From Flavicella sediminum (GTDB taxonomy: Bacteria; Bacteroidota; Bacteroidia; Flavobacteriales; Flavobacteriaceae), in the NCBI RefSeq assembly GCF_006381105.1, contig NZ_VDET01000002.1, forward strand, positions 558,001 to 622,000: a stretch of 64,000 bases of DNA. Direction: 5' to 3'. Positions within the stretch are counted from its first letter, which is position 1. Each line of letters opens with the position of its first letter. Below the pieces are notes generated by a model. It worked only from the letters and a program-made list of their open reading frames with translations. It was not told the DNA's origin and searched no databases. Positions 35,065-43,014 of the stretch are shown piece by piece. The translations under genes and the position numbers were made by a program.

Positions 35065-35703
35065 CTACTGTTCAAGCAGTTGTCTAAAAATAGCTCTTGG
35101 AATTTCTTCAGCACCCAAACTCGCCAAATGATCGTTATAGACTTGGCAATCTATGAGTTTGTAATTTTCTTTTTCTAATTTCTGAGCAAGGCTAATAAAG
35201 GCTACTTTTGAAGCATTGCTCTTTTTACTAAACATGCTTTCTCCGCAAAAAACATCACCCAAATCAACACCATACAAACCACCTACCAACTCTTCACCAC
35301 ACCAAACTTCTACCGATTTTGCGATTCCTTTTTTATGCAATTCTATATAGGCATTTTGCATATCATCGGTAATCCAAGTTCCCAATCCGTCACCGCGTTC
35401 TATCGACTTGCATTGATAAATAACTTCTTCAAAAGCTGTGTTAAAAGTGACCGTAAAAATTTTATCTCGTAACACTTTACGCATGCTTTTTGAAATTTTC
35501 AATTCGTCAAAAAACAACACCATTCTAGGATCCGGACTATACCAAATAATAGGTTCTCCTTCAGAATACCATGGAAAAATTCCATTTGTATAGGCGTTTA
35601 TCAATCTTTCCGAAGACAAATCTCCACCCAAAGCCAAAACACCGTCTTTGTTTGCATTTTCAATATCCGGAAAATTCTTATTCTTATCTGAAAGCCATAC
35701 CAT
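35065..35703 (-). CDS. aat: Leucyl/phenylalanyl-tRNA-protein transferase
   Basis: A 212-residue enzyme of the N-degron pathway that adds Leu or Phe to proteins with N-terminal Arg or Lys. Family blocks: DGVLALGGDLSSERLINAY (20-38), NGIFPWYSEGEPIIWYSPDPRMVL (40-63), GTWITDDMQNAY, KSVEVWCGEELVGGLYG and CGESMFSKKSNASKVAF. The -7 box at 35708-35715 is so close to the ATG that the mRNA is probably leaderless. It is divergent to the Crp/Fnr gene. Confidence 0.95.
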   Translation of the reverse strand: MVWLSDKNKNFPDIENANKDGVLALGGDLSSERLINAYTNGIFPWYSEGEPIIWYSPDPRMVLFFDELKISKSMRKVLRDKIFTVTFNTAFEEVIYQCKSIERGDGLGTWITDDMQNAYIELHKKGIAKSVEVWCGEELVGGLYGVDLGDVFCGESMFSKKSNASKVAFISLAQKLEKENYKLIDCQVYNDHLASLGAEEIPRAIFRQLLEQ

Positions 35704-35707
35704 GCCG

Positions 35708-35715
35708 CAAAAATA
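35708..35715 (-). promoter_or_regulatory. -7 box of aat
   Basis: The minus strand reads TATTTTTG, ending 5 nt before the aat ATG. Transcription would start at or within a few bases of the ATG, which implies a leaderless or nearly leaderless message. Confidence 0.5.
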
Positions 35716-35749
35716 TGGAAAGAAATACTTGTTTTTACATCAGTCTTCA

Positions 35750-35769
35750 ACTAATTATAGTAAATTAGT
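35750..35769. promoter_or_regulatory. Inverted repeat upstream of the Crp/Fnr gene
   Basis: ACTAATT and AATTAGT form a perfect 7-bp inverted repeat with a six-base spacer, in the 105-nt divergent region between aat and the regulator gene; a further ACTAATT half-site lies at 35783-35789. It differs from the GTAAC sites at the target promoters. It could be an operator for another factor, or AT-rich chance. Confidence 0.3.
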
Positions 35770-35808
35770 CTCTGCTTTACAAACTAATTTTATGCTGTAC
35801 TTTTTGAT

Positions 35809-36441
35809 ATGCTTGAAGAACTAAAAAAACATTATGGATATCTTTTTGAAGACCAACTCTTAGAAGAAATTAACAACGTAAGTACGCTAAAAGACATTCC
35901 CGAAGGAACCAAAATAATTGAGGTAGGTCAAACCTTAAGTAAAATGCCTTTGTTGCTAGAAGGAGCTATAAAAATACTTAGAGATGACGACAAAGGAGAT
36001 GAATTGCTATTGTATTTTTTAGAAAAAGGAGATACCTGCGCCATGACCTTAACTTGCTGTACCGGAAATGCAAAAAGTGAAATTAAAGCCATTACGGAAA
36101 TTGACACCAAACTTATTATGGTACCTATTCAATACATGGAAATTTGGATGGGTAAGTACAAATCGTGGAGAGATTTTGTTTTACAAAGCTACCAAGCAAG
36201 AATGTTGGAATTATTAGATACCATTGATAAAATTGCCTTTTTAAAAATGGACGAACGCCTTTTAAACTACTTAAAAGACAAAGCCATGATCAATGGAAAC
36301 ACCCTAATAAAAACTACACATCAAGAAATCGCTTATGAATTGCACACCTCTCGTGTGGTGGTTTCTAGACTCTTAAAAAAGTTAGAACAACAAAAAATCA
36401 TCATTCTACATAGAAATTCACTTGAACTATTGAATATTTAA
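35809..36441 (+). CDS. Crp/Fnr-family regulator with cysteine-bearing sensor domain
   Basis: A 210-residue regulator. The N-terminal cyclic-nucleotide-type beta roll (about 20-115) carries Cys77, Cys83 and Cys84 (GDTCAMTLTCC), placed where a redox, persulfide or metal ligand could act; cyclic-AMP residues are not evident. A dimer helix follows, and the winged helix has TTHQEIAYELHTSRVVVSRLLKKLE (about 166-190; recognition helix SRVVVSRLL). The gene directly precedes sulP and the persulfide-dioxygenase operon, both of which carry a GTAAC-N4-GTTAC palindrome. It is therefore probably their activator (inferred). Confidence 0.9.
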   Translation: MLEELKKHYGYLFEDQLLEEINNVSTLKDIPEGTKIIEVGQTLSKMPLLLEGAIKILRDDDKGDELLLYFLEKGDTCAMTLTCCTGNAKSEIKAITEIDTKLIMVPIQYMEIWMGKYKSWRDFVLQSYQARMLELLDTIDKIAFLKMDERLLNYLKDKAMINGNTLIKTTHQEIAYELHTSRVVVSRLLKKLEQQKIIILHRNSLELLNI

Positions 36442-36448
36442 AAGCACT

Positions 36449-36492
36449 GTAACAATTGTTACTGTCAGAACTTTCGTTCTCTTCTATTTTTG
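36449..36492 (+). promoter_or_regulatory. sulP promoter with perfect Crp/Fnr-type palindrome
   Basis: GTAACAATTGTTAC at 36449-36462 is a perfect 14-bp palindrome. The -7 box TATTTTTG is at 36485-36492, 22 nt after it, and no TTTG -33 box lies in between. With transcription starting near 36498, the palindrome centre is about -43, the usual place of a class II activator. The leader to the sulP ATG is only about 10 nt. Confidence 0.7.
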
Positions 36493-36508
36493 CTAAAAAT
36501 AAAAATAG

Positions 36509-38242
36509 ATGCTCAAAAATATATTTCCTTTTTTAGTCTGGCTTCCTACCTATAAGGCCGCTTATTTAAAAAAAGATATCATAGCCGGAATTACGGTTGG
36601 CGTATTGCTAATTCCTCAAGGAATGGCCTATGCATTTATTGCAGGATTACCACCTGAATTTGGACTTTATGCTGCTTTAACCCCACAGGTCGTCTATGCT
36701 TTTTTAGGTACTTCTAGGCAATTAGCTGTTGGTCCCGTTGCCATGGATTCTTTATTGGTCGCTTCCGGGTTAGGTGCTTTAGCCATAAGCGGAATTGACA
36801 ATTATATTGCCATGGCGGTATTCCTAGCCTTATTTATGGGAACCCTACAAATGCTCCTAGGACTTTTAAAATTTGGTTTTTTAGTAAATTTTCTTTCCAA
36901 ACCTATTATTAGTGCTTTTACTTCGGCGGCGGCTCTACTTATTGGTTTAAGTCAATTAAAAAACCTAACCGGAATTCCCTTTTCCAATTCAGGAAACACC
37001 TTTTCAAAATTAAACTCCATCATTCATCATTTTTTCGAAATCAATTGGAACATTACCGTTCTTGGTTTCTTAAGTATCCTAAGTATTATACTCATCAATA
37101 AATACCTTAAAAAAATACCTTCAGGAATTTTTATGGTGGTTAGTTCTATCTTATTTTCCTACCTCTTCAATTTTTCTAATTTACATATTGCTCTAGTAGA
37201 AACGGTACCAGCTGGCTTGCCTAATTTTGTGATTCCAAGTTTTTCTATGGAAAATATTTCTGCCCTTTTCCCAATAGCATTAACATTGGCATTGGTTGCT
37301 TTTATGGAAGCCACAGCAGTTTCAAAATCCTTAGAAGAAAAACAAAACGAATACAAAATAGACAACAACAAAGAATTAGTCGCCTTAGGATTTGCCAATA
37401 TAATTGGTTCCTTTTTTCAATCCTACCCTACCACAGGTGGTTTTTCACGCTCGGCTGTCAATGCACAAACAGGGGCCAAAACAACCATTGCATTATTGGT
37501 TAGCGCCGCAATAATCGCCATTACTTTAGTCTTTTTAACACCCTTATTTTACTACTTGCCCAAAGCTGTTTTAGCGGCAATTATTTTAGTGGCTATCTCA
37601 AAACTTATCGATCTTAAGTTCCCTAAACAATTGCTGAAATCAAGAAAAGATGAATTCAGCTTATATATAATCACCTTTTTTACCACCTTATTTATTGGTA
37701 TCACAGAAGGTATTTTATTGGGTACACTACTCTCTCTTATTTTAATGATTTACAGAACTTCAAAACCACATATAGCCGTACTCGGAAATGTAAAAGGCAG
37801 CGATTACTATAAAAATATTTACAGATTTGAATCGGATGTTATAGAACGAGAAGATTTACTTATTATTCGTTTTGACGCACAATTGTACTTTGGAAATAAA
37901 GATTATTTCAACGAAAATATTTTAAGACTGGTCAAAAACAAAAAACAGATCAAAGGAATTATTATCAATGCGGAAGCTATTAATTATATAGATAGTAGCG
38001 CCAATTTTATGCTCCTTCAATTGATTCAAGAATTGCAAGCTAAATCAATCAAAGTCATTATTTCTGGAGCCATAGGCCCTACTAGAGATATTATTTTCAC
38101 AGAAGGAATTGCAGAACTTATTGGCAAAGAAAATTTATTTATAAGAACCTTTGAAGCCGTATGTTTCTTCGATTTTAAATGCACACCTTCTAGCCTTCAA
38201 CAAAAAATAACACAGCAATCAAAAACAACAAAACCTTCGTAA
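36509..38242 (+). CDS. SulP-family anion transporter with STAS domain
   Basis: A 577-residue SulP (SLC26-like) permease: about 14 membrane spans in residues 10-425, with GVLLIPQGMAYAFIAGLPPEFGLYAAL (31-57, the SulP signature, given as positions) and FSRSAVNAQTGAKTT (about 311-325). A STAS domain follows (about 440-560) with EAINYIDSSANFMLLQL. It transports sulfate or another oxyanion. The promoter carries a Crp/Fnr-type site identical in spacing to that of the next operon, so sulfite/sulfate export or import linked to sulfide oxidation is plausible. Its stop codon lies within the next operator. Confidence 0.92.
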   Translation: MLKNIFPFLVWLPTYKAAYLKKDIIAGITVGVLLIPQGMAYAFIAGLPPEFGLYAALTPQVVYAFLGTSRQLAVGPVAMDSLLVASGLGALAISGIDNYIAMAVFLALFMGTLQMLLGLLKFGFLVNFLSKPIISAFTSAAALLIGLSQLKNLTGIPFSNSGNTFSKLNSIIHHFFEINWNITVLGFLSILSIILINKYLKKIPSGIFMVVSSILFSYLFNFSNLHIALVETVPAGLPNFVIPSFSMENISALFPIALTLALVAFMEATAVSKSLEEKQNEYKIDNNKELVALGFANIIGSFFQSYPTTGGFSRSAVNAQTGAKTTIALLVSAAIIAITLVFLTPLFYYLPKAVLAAIILVAISKLIDLKFPKQLLKSRKDEFSLYIITFFTTLFIGITEGILLGTLLSLILMIYRTSKPHIAVLGNVKGSDYYKNIYRFESDVIEREDLLIIRFDAQLYFGNKDYFNENILRLVKNKKQIKGIIINAEAINYIDSSANFMLLQLIQELQAKSIKVIISGAIGPTRDIIFTEGIAELIGKENLFIRTFEAVCFFDFKCTPSSLQQKITQQSKTTKPS

Positions 38243-38282
38243 CAAAGGTTACAAATAGGAACAAACCCTTAGACTAACTTTG
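38239..38282 (+). promoter_or_regulatory. Persulfide dioxygenase operon promoter with Crp/Fnr-type palindrome
   Basis: GTAACAAAGGTTAC at 38239-38252 has the same GTAAC/GTTAC arms as the sulP site, and TAACTTTG at 38275-38282 is the -7 box. The gap between them is 22 nt in both promoters. The palindrome overlaps the sulP stop codon. Transcription would start near 38288, so the dioxygenase must start at ATG 38304. Confidence 0.7.
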
Positions 38283-38303
38283 TCGAACATAAAACAAGAA
38301 CAA

Positions 38304-39707
38304 ATGGAAATTGAACAAATTTATACAGGATGTTTAGCACAAGGTGCTTATTATATCGAAAGTAATGGAGAGGTTGCCATTATAGATCCTTTACGGGAAG
38401 TACAGCCTTATTTAGATATGGCCACGAAAAACAACGCTAAAATTAAATATGTTTTTGAAACACATTTTCATGCTGATTTTGTGAGTGGACATGTTACCTT
38501 GGCTGAAAAATCTGGTGCCGATATTATTTATGGTCCCTTAGCAAATCCTACTTTTAAAGCCACAATTGCAGAAGACCAACAAATTTTCGAATTGGGAAAT
38601 ATCAAAATAAAAGTTTTACATACCCCAGGGCATACCATGGAAAGTACTTCTTACTTATTACTAGATGAAGCAGGAAAAGAACATGCTATTTTTACTGGCG
38701 ACACCTTGTTTTTAGGAGATGTTGGGAGACCTGATTTAGCTCAAAAAGCAGCGAGTATGACGCAAGAAGATCTTGCGGGAATATTATTCGACAGTTTGCG
38801 AAATAAAATAATGCCATTGCATGATGACCTAATTGTGTATCCAGGGCATGGAGCAGGTTCTGCCTGTGGAAAAAATTTAAGCAAAGAAACGACAGGTACA
38901 CTTGGTGAACAAAAAGAAACCAACTATGCGTTAAGAAAAGACATGACCAAAGAGGAGTTCATTAAAGAGGTAACTGACGGACTTTTACCGCCGCCTCAAT
39001 ACTTCCCTTTAAATGTTAAAATGAACAAACAAGGCTACAAAGATATTTCTGAAGTAATACAATCTGGAACTCATGCTTTAAATGCTGATGATTTTGAAAA
39101 AACTGCCAACGACAGTGAGGCTTTGATTTTAGATGTACGTTCTCAAGAAGAATTTGCCAAAGGTCATATCCCAAATTCAATTTTTATTGGAATAGATGGA
39201 GGATTTGCTCCTTGGGTAGGTGCTTTAATTGGAGATACTTTACAACCCATCCTATTAATTATTCCTAAAGGAAGAGAAGAAGAAACAATTACCAGAATGG
39301 CACGTGTTGGTTTCGACAATACCTTGGGCTATTTAGAAGGTGGTTTTGAAACCTGGAAGAATGCAAGCAAAGAATATGATACTGTAAATTCTATTTCAGC
39401 AGCAGCCCTAAAGGACACTATCGAAGATGCACTTATTTACGATGTAAGAAAAAATTCAGAGTTTTTATCTGAACGAATTCCTTCAGCTGTCAATACACCG
39501 CTTTCTGCAATAAACGATCATTTAAAAGATTTCCCTAAAGAAGAACGCTTTTATATTCATTGCGCAGGTGGCTACAGAAGCATGATTGCTGCTTCCATTT
39601 TAAAAAGTAGAGGTATTCACAATTTCACAGATATTAGCGGCGGATTTGCAGCTATTAAGGAATCGGACATAGCAACGACAAATTACGTATGTCCATCAAC
39701 ACTATAA
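38304..39707 (+). CDS. Persulfide dioxygenase-like MBL-fold protein fused to two rhodanese domains
   Basis: A 467-residue protein. The N-terminal metallo-beta-lactamase domain has THFHADFVSGH (53-63: His54, His56, Asp58, His63), TPGHTMEST, FTGDTLFLGDVGR and VYPGHGAG, matching ETHE1/Blh-type persulfide dioxygenases that use mononuclear iron to oxidise glutathione or other persulfides to sulfite. Rhodanese domain 1 (ILDVRSQEEFAKGHIPNS) has no active-site Cys (it reads LLIIPKGREEE). Domain 2 has FYIHCAGGYRSM with the catalytic Cys. It heads an operon with two YeeE/YedE genes. ATG 38304 is fixed by the promoter position. Confidence 0.93.
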   Translation: MEIEQIYTGCLAQGAYYIESNGEVAIIDPLREVQPYLDMATKNNAKIKYVFETHFHADFVSGHVTLAEKSGADIIYGPLANPTFKATIAEDQQIFELGNIKIKVLHTPGHTMESTSYLLLDEAGKEHAIFTGDTLFLGDVGRPDLAQKAASMTQEDLAGILFDSLRNKIMPLHDDLIVYPGHGAGSACGKNLSKETTGTLGEQKETNYALRKDMTKEEFIKEVTDGLLPPPQYFPLNVKMNKQGYKDISEVIQSGTHALNADDFEKTANDSEALILDVRSQEEFAKGHIPNSIFIGIDGGFAPWVGALIGDTLQPILLIIPKGREEETITRMARVGFDNTLGYLEGGFETWKNASKEYDTVNSISAAALKDTIEDALIYDVRKNSEFLSERIPSAVNTPLSAINDHLKDFPKEERFYIHCAGGYRSMIAASILKSRGIHNFTDISGGFAAIKESDIATTNYVCPSTL

Positions 39708-39720
39708 ACAAAAAACACAC

Positions 39721-40269
39721 ATGGAATTAATTTACGGCCCTTGGCCTTGGTATATAGGAGGAATTATGATTGCAATTGTCATGTTTCTATTATTAATGAT
39801 GGGAAAAACTTTCGGGGTTTCCTCTAACCTAAGAACCTTATGTACCATTTGTGGTGCAGGGAATAAAAGTGATTTTTTCAAATTTAATTGGAAAACACAA
39901 AAATGGAATCTTTTGGTAATTACAGGCGCTGCAATTGGTGGTTTTATTGCTACTAATTTTTTAAGCACTGATATGAGTATTGCTTTAAACCCAGCAACTG
40001 TTGAAAATTTAGACAGCCTTGGATTTGAAAACGCAGGAGCAAGTTATTTACCTGCCGAATTGTTTCAATTTACCTCTATTAAAAGCATTGTTCTGCTTGC
40101 CCTTGGTGGTTTATTGGTAGGTTTTGGAACACGATATGCCGGAGGTTGTACTTCTGGACATGCCATTTCAGGTTTAAGTAATTTACAACTACCTTCTTTA
40201 ATTGCTGTTATTGGCTTTTTTATTGGGGGACTTACCATGATTCATTTACTATTCCCTTTAATTTTTTAA
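39721..40269 (+). CDS. YeeE/YedE-family sulfur-compound transporter half, longer subunit
   Basis: A 182-residue membrane protein with about four to five helices. It has the family cysteine motifs: [13 protein letters not shown] (about 38-50) and [15 protein letters not shown] (about 139-153). In YeeE/TsuA proteins such cysteines relay thiosulfate sulfur across the membrane. Here the usual single protein is split in two genes (this and the next, 3 nt apart), as in PmpA/PmpB-like pairs. It is co-transcribed with the persulfide dioxygenase, so it probably moves sulfane sulfur or persulfide. Confidence 0.87.
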   Translation: MELIYGPWPWYIGGIMIAIVMFLLLMMGKTFGVSSNLRTLCTICGAGNKSDFFKFNWKTQKWNLLVITGAAIGGFIATNFLSTDMSIALNPATVENLDSLGFENAGASYLPAELFQFTSIKSIVLLALGGLLVGFGTRYAGGCTSGHAISGLSNLQLPSLIAVIGFFIGGLTMIHLLFPLIF

Positions 40270-40272
40270 ACT

Positions 40273-40686
40273 ATGAAATCACTATCTTATTTAGCCATTG
40301 GAATTCTATTTGGAATAACCATGTTAAAATCAGAAGCCGCATCTTGGTTTCGAATTTATGAAATGTTCCAATTTCAATCCTTTCACATGTACGGAATCAT
40401 AGGTGTTTCAGTAGTTCTTGGCGTACTGATAACAGCACTTATAAAGAAATATAAAATCAAAGCCTTTGATGGATCCTCTATCGAATTTAACGACAAAGAT
40501 TATAGCATTAAACGATATCTTTTTGGAGGAATTCTGTTTGGATTAGGTTGGGCATTGTCAGGCGCTTGTCCTGGCCCAATGTTTACGCTAGCAGGTGCAG
40601 GTTTTTTACCGATACTAATCGTTATTGTATTTGCCGTATTCGGAACCTACTTATATGGGGTTTTAAAAGACAAATTACCTCATTAA
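40273..40686 (+). CDS. YeeE/YedE-family sulfur-compound transporter half, shorter subunit
   Basis: A 137-residue membrane protein with four helices. It carries the second YeeE motif GWALSGACPGPMFTLAGAG (about 94-112) with one conserved Cys, and KSLSYLAIGILFG at the start. It pairs with the preceding gene to complete a YeeE/YedE pore. It is the last gene of the sulfide-linked operon; a strong bidirectional terminator follows at 40709-40742. Confidence 0.87.
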   Translation: MKSLSYLAIGILFGITMLKSEAASWFRIYEMFQFQSFHMYGIIGVSVVLGVLITALIKKYKIKAFDGSSIEFNDKDYSIKRYLFGGILFGLGWALSGACPGPMFTLAGAGFLPILIVIVFAVFGTYLYGVLKDKLPH

Positions 40687-40708
40687 AAGTGACATTATTT
40701 CTACATAA

Positions 40709-40742
40709 AAAAAGGCTGTTTGAACATTCAAACAGCCTTTTT
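40709..40742. terminator. Bidirectional terminator between the YeeE and GNAT-nitrilase genes
   Basis: A 15-bp perfect stem AAAAAGGCTGTTTGA / TCAAACAGCCTTTTT with the loop ACAT, lying between two convergent genes (stops at 40686 and 40745). A and T runs on both sides serve both directions. Its core GCTGTTTGA is shared with the tsf terminator at 46639. Confidence 0.88.
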
Positions 40743-40744
40743 AT

Positions 40745-42268
40745 TTATCTTTTTCTCAACTCAAACAAATCTTTTCTCCGATCCTTTAAGTTTTTTACGC
40801 TACCAAATTGATTCAATTCTTTCAACAAAGAAAGATCTACATCGGCAATTAAAATCATTTCCGTATTGGTTGTCGCTTCTGCTTTTATTCCATTTGCAGG
40901 AAATGCAAAATCACAAGGTGTAAATACCATCGACTGTGCAAATTGAATATCCATATTATGCACTTTAGGTAAATTCCCAACACTACCAGCAATGGCTACA
41001 TAACATTCGTTTTCAATAGCTCTAGCCTGTGCACAATGACGAACCCTAGAATAGCCATTTTGTGTGTCCGTTAAAAAAGGGATAAATAAAATATCCATTC
41101 CTTCATCGGCCAACAGTCTACTCAATTCTGGAAATTCAGAATCGTAACAAATCAATATTCCTATTTTACCACAATCTGTGTCGAAGGTTTTTAATTCGTG
41201 TCCACCTTGCATACCCCAAACCTTCGCTTCATCAGGTGTAACATGTAATTTCTCATAACGCTCTGTAGTCCCATCTCTTTTGCACAAATAGCCAACATTG
41301 TACAACAAATCATCTTTCATTTCAGGCATACTCCCCGTAATGATATTGATGTTATAAGAAATAGCCAATTCAGAAAATTTTTGAACAATGGCTTCTGTAT
41401 GTTTCGACAATTCTCTAATAGCTTCCGATTCAGGCAAATGGTTATTATCGGCCATTAAAGGTGCATTAAAAAACTCTGGAAACAGTGCAAAATCTGAACG
41501 ATATCCTGAAACGGCATCGACAAAGTACTCTGCCTGCTGCATCAACTCTTCCAAATCTTTGTACAATCGCATTTGCCATTGTATCAAACCTAAACGCACC
41601 ACTGTTTTTGTAGCGTTTGCCTTTTTAGGTGTTTTTTTATAGTAAATATTATCCCATTCCAAAAGCACAGCAAACTCATTAGAAGCTTCATCACCTTCTA
41701 AATAACCTTTCAATACTTTTGCAGGATGAAAATCGTTCGAGATTTGAAAATTTAAAACGGGATCATGAATTTCTTTTCGTTTTACTTTTTCAATATACTC
41801 CTTAGGTCCCATTTCCTCAGAAAACTTATGATAATTTGGGATTCGACCTCCAAAGGCAATACCTCGTAAATTCAAACGCTCCGTCAATTCCTTTCTGTAA
41901 TCGTACAGCCTTCTTCCCAAACGCAGACCTCTATATTCTGGCTTGATAAAAACATCAATTCCATACAATACATCACCCGCAGCGGTATGTGTACTAAAGG
42001 TATAATTTCCCGTAATTTCAGCATAGGTATGATGCTCATCAAACTGATCGTAATCGACCATAATAGACAAAGCACAACCGGCTAGTTGGTTATTTACTTT
42101 AAGTACTATTTGACCTTCCGGAAATTTATCTATCAAGGCTTTGATATGACTTTCTTTCCAATAAGAATCGGGCATGGATGGATATGCCTGAATCATTGCC
42201 GCCTTTAACGCTTGATAATCATTAAGCGTTAAAAGTTGCAACTCAATATTTTCTATATCTTTAATCAT
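40745..42268 (-). CDS. GNAT acetyltransferase fused to carbon-nitrogen hydrolase
   Basis: A 507-residue two-domain protein. Residues about 10-210 form a GNAT fold (IDVFIKPEYRGLRLGRRLYDYR is the acetyl-CoA loop RxxRxGxxL). Residues about 225-500 form a nitrilase-superfamily domain with the Glu-Lys-Cys triad: FPEFFNAP (Glu), YEKLHVTPDE (Lys) and ILICYDSEFPE (Cys). This YhcX-like fusion should amidate-hydrolyse and acetylate an amine-bearing substrate that is not established. It lies 50 nt after the VOC gene on the strand of the polyamine operon and may be its last gene, so an acylated polyamine is a reasonable guess. Confidence 0.88.
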   Translation of the reverse strand: MIKDIENIELQLLTLNDYQALKAAMIQAYPSMPDSYWKESHIKALIDKFPEGQIVLKVNNQLAGCALSIMVDYDQFDEHHTYAEITGNYTFSTHTAAGDVLYGIDVFIKPEYRGLRLGRRLYDYRKELTERLNLRGIAFGGRIPNYHKFSEEMGPKEYIEKVKRKEIHDPVLNFQISNDFHPAKVLKGYLEGDEASNEFAVLLEWDNIYYKKTPKKANATKTVVRLGLIQWQMRLYKDLEELMQQAEYFVDAVSGYRSDFALFPEFFNAPLMADNNHLPESEAIRELSKHTEAIVQKFSELAISYNINIITGSMPEMKDDLLYNVGYLCKRDGTTERYEKLHVTPDEAKVWGMQGGHELKTFDTDCGKIGILICYDSEFPELSRLLADEGMDILFIPFLTDTQNGYSRVRHCAQARAIENECYVAIAGSVGNLPKVHNMDIQFAQSMVFTPCDFAFPANGIKAEATTNTEMILIADVDLSLLKELNQFGSVKNLKDRRKDLFELRKR

Positions 42269-42318
42269 TGTTTTACTGAGTGTACCTCAGCTTATTTAGG
42301 TATTTATTTGTTCGTATT

Positions 42319-42723
42319 TTATGTATTAGAAAAAATAGTATTCTGTGTGGTAAAGGTTTTAAATTCAATAATATACCCATTCGGATCTTTGATAAAGAAA
42401 GAAGAATGTGCCCCCGTTTTGTTTTTTAAAAAATCAGTTTTAGAAATAATATTGCTCGATTGTAATTTTTCATACAAATCTGACCACAAGTTATTTTCTA
42501 AAATCACACCAAAGTGAAAGGAAGGTAAAACTTCTTTTTCAAAGGTATAGCTAGGGTACTCAAAATTAAACTTCCCTGATTTATTAAAAGTCAACTGATT
42601 CCCATACAAATTGATATCTAACCAATTAGAAGCACTTCTACCTAAGGCTGCCCCTAAGGTTTGCGTATAGAATTTTTTCGTTTCCTCTAAGTTTGTACAC
42701 GGTAATGATATGTGAAAATTCAT
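42319..42723 (-). CDS. VOC-family (glyoxalase/extradiol-like) protein
   Basis: A 134-residue vicinal-oxygen-chelate protein made of two beta-alpha-beta-beta-beta modules. N-terminal MNFHISLPCTNLEETKKFYTQTLG has a candidate metal His4. SFHFGVILE (about 68-76) and SSFFIKDPNGYIIEFK (about 108-123) give further ligands, His70 and the terminal Glu. Substrate unknown. It is 17 nt downstream of the small acidic protein gene, with the same strand order as the polyamine operon. Confidence 0.82.
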   Translation of the reverse strand: MNFHISLPCTNLEETKKFYTQTLGAALGRSASNWLDINLYGNQLTFNKSGKFNFEYPSYTFEKEVLPSFHFGVILENNLWSDLYEKLQSSNIISKTDFLKNKTGAHSSFFIKDPNGYIIEFKTFTTQNTIFSNT

Positions 42724-42740
42724 GGTTTTACTTTTTTTAA

Positions 42741-43010
42741 TTATTCAAAAGAATCAGCATAGTCATCATCGATAGAGTTTTCAAAATCTCCGTCGTCTTC
42801 AAAACTTTCCATGGTAGTGATTAACTGCTTGCTCACTTTTACTAAATACACTGTATCTTCTGTTCTAACTTCCACAGCTTTTATGGTTTCGTTTTTAGAA
42901 TTTTTAAAAGCGATGATATCTTCCGACTCGTAGCCGTCAGGATATTTTTCAATTAAAAGATTTAAAATATCCTCCGTCAGTTTGTTATAATCTACAATAA
43001 TTCTTTTCAT
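42741..43010 (-). CDS. Small acidic conserved protein linked to deoxyhypusine-synthase-like gene
   Basis: An 89-residue protein with a compact N-terminal half (DYNKLTEDILNLLIEKYPDGY, then VEVRTEDTVYLVKVS) and a very acidic tail (ESFEDDGDFENSIDDDYADSFE, positions 68-89). I recognise no catalytic motif and do not assign a function. It starts 4 nt after the DHS-like stop, so it is surely in the polyamine operon. An acidic tail could bind a polyamine or a basic partner, a speculation. Confidence 0.72.
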   Translation of the reverse strand: MKRIIVDYNKLTEDILNLLIEKYPDGYESEDIIAFKNSKNETIKAVEVRTEDTVYLVKVSKQLITTMESFEDDGDFENSIDDDYADSFE

Positions 43011-43014
43011 TTTA

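Noticed and set aside
36449-36462. Terminator after the Crp/Fnr gene
   Set aside because: The palindrome is too short, has no loop and no T run; its spacing to the -7 box fits an operator.
38280-38303. Upstream start for the persulfide dioxygenase
   Set aside because: It lies within or before the -7 box (38275-38282) and so would not be on the transcript.
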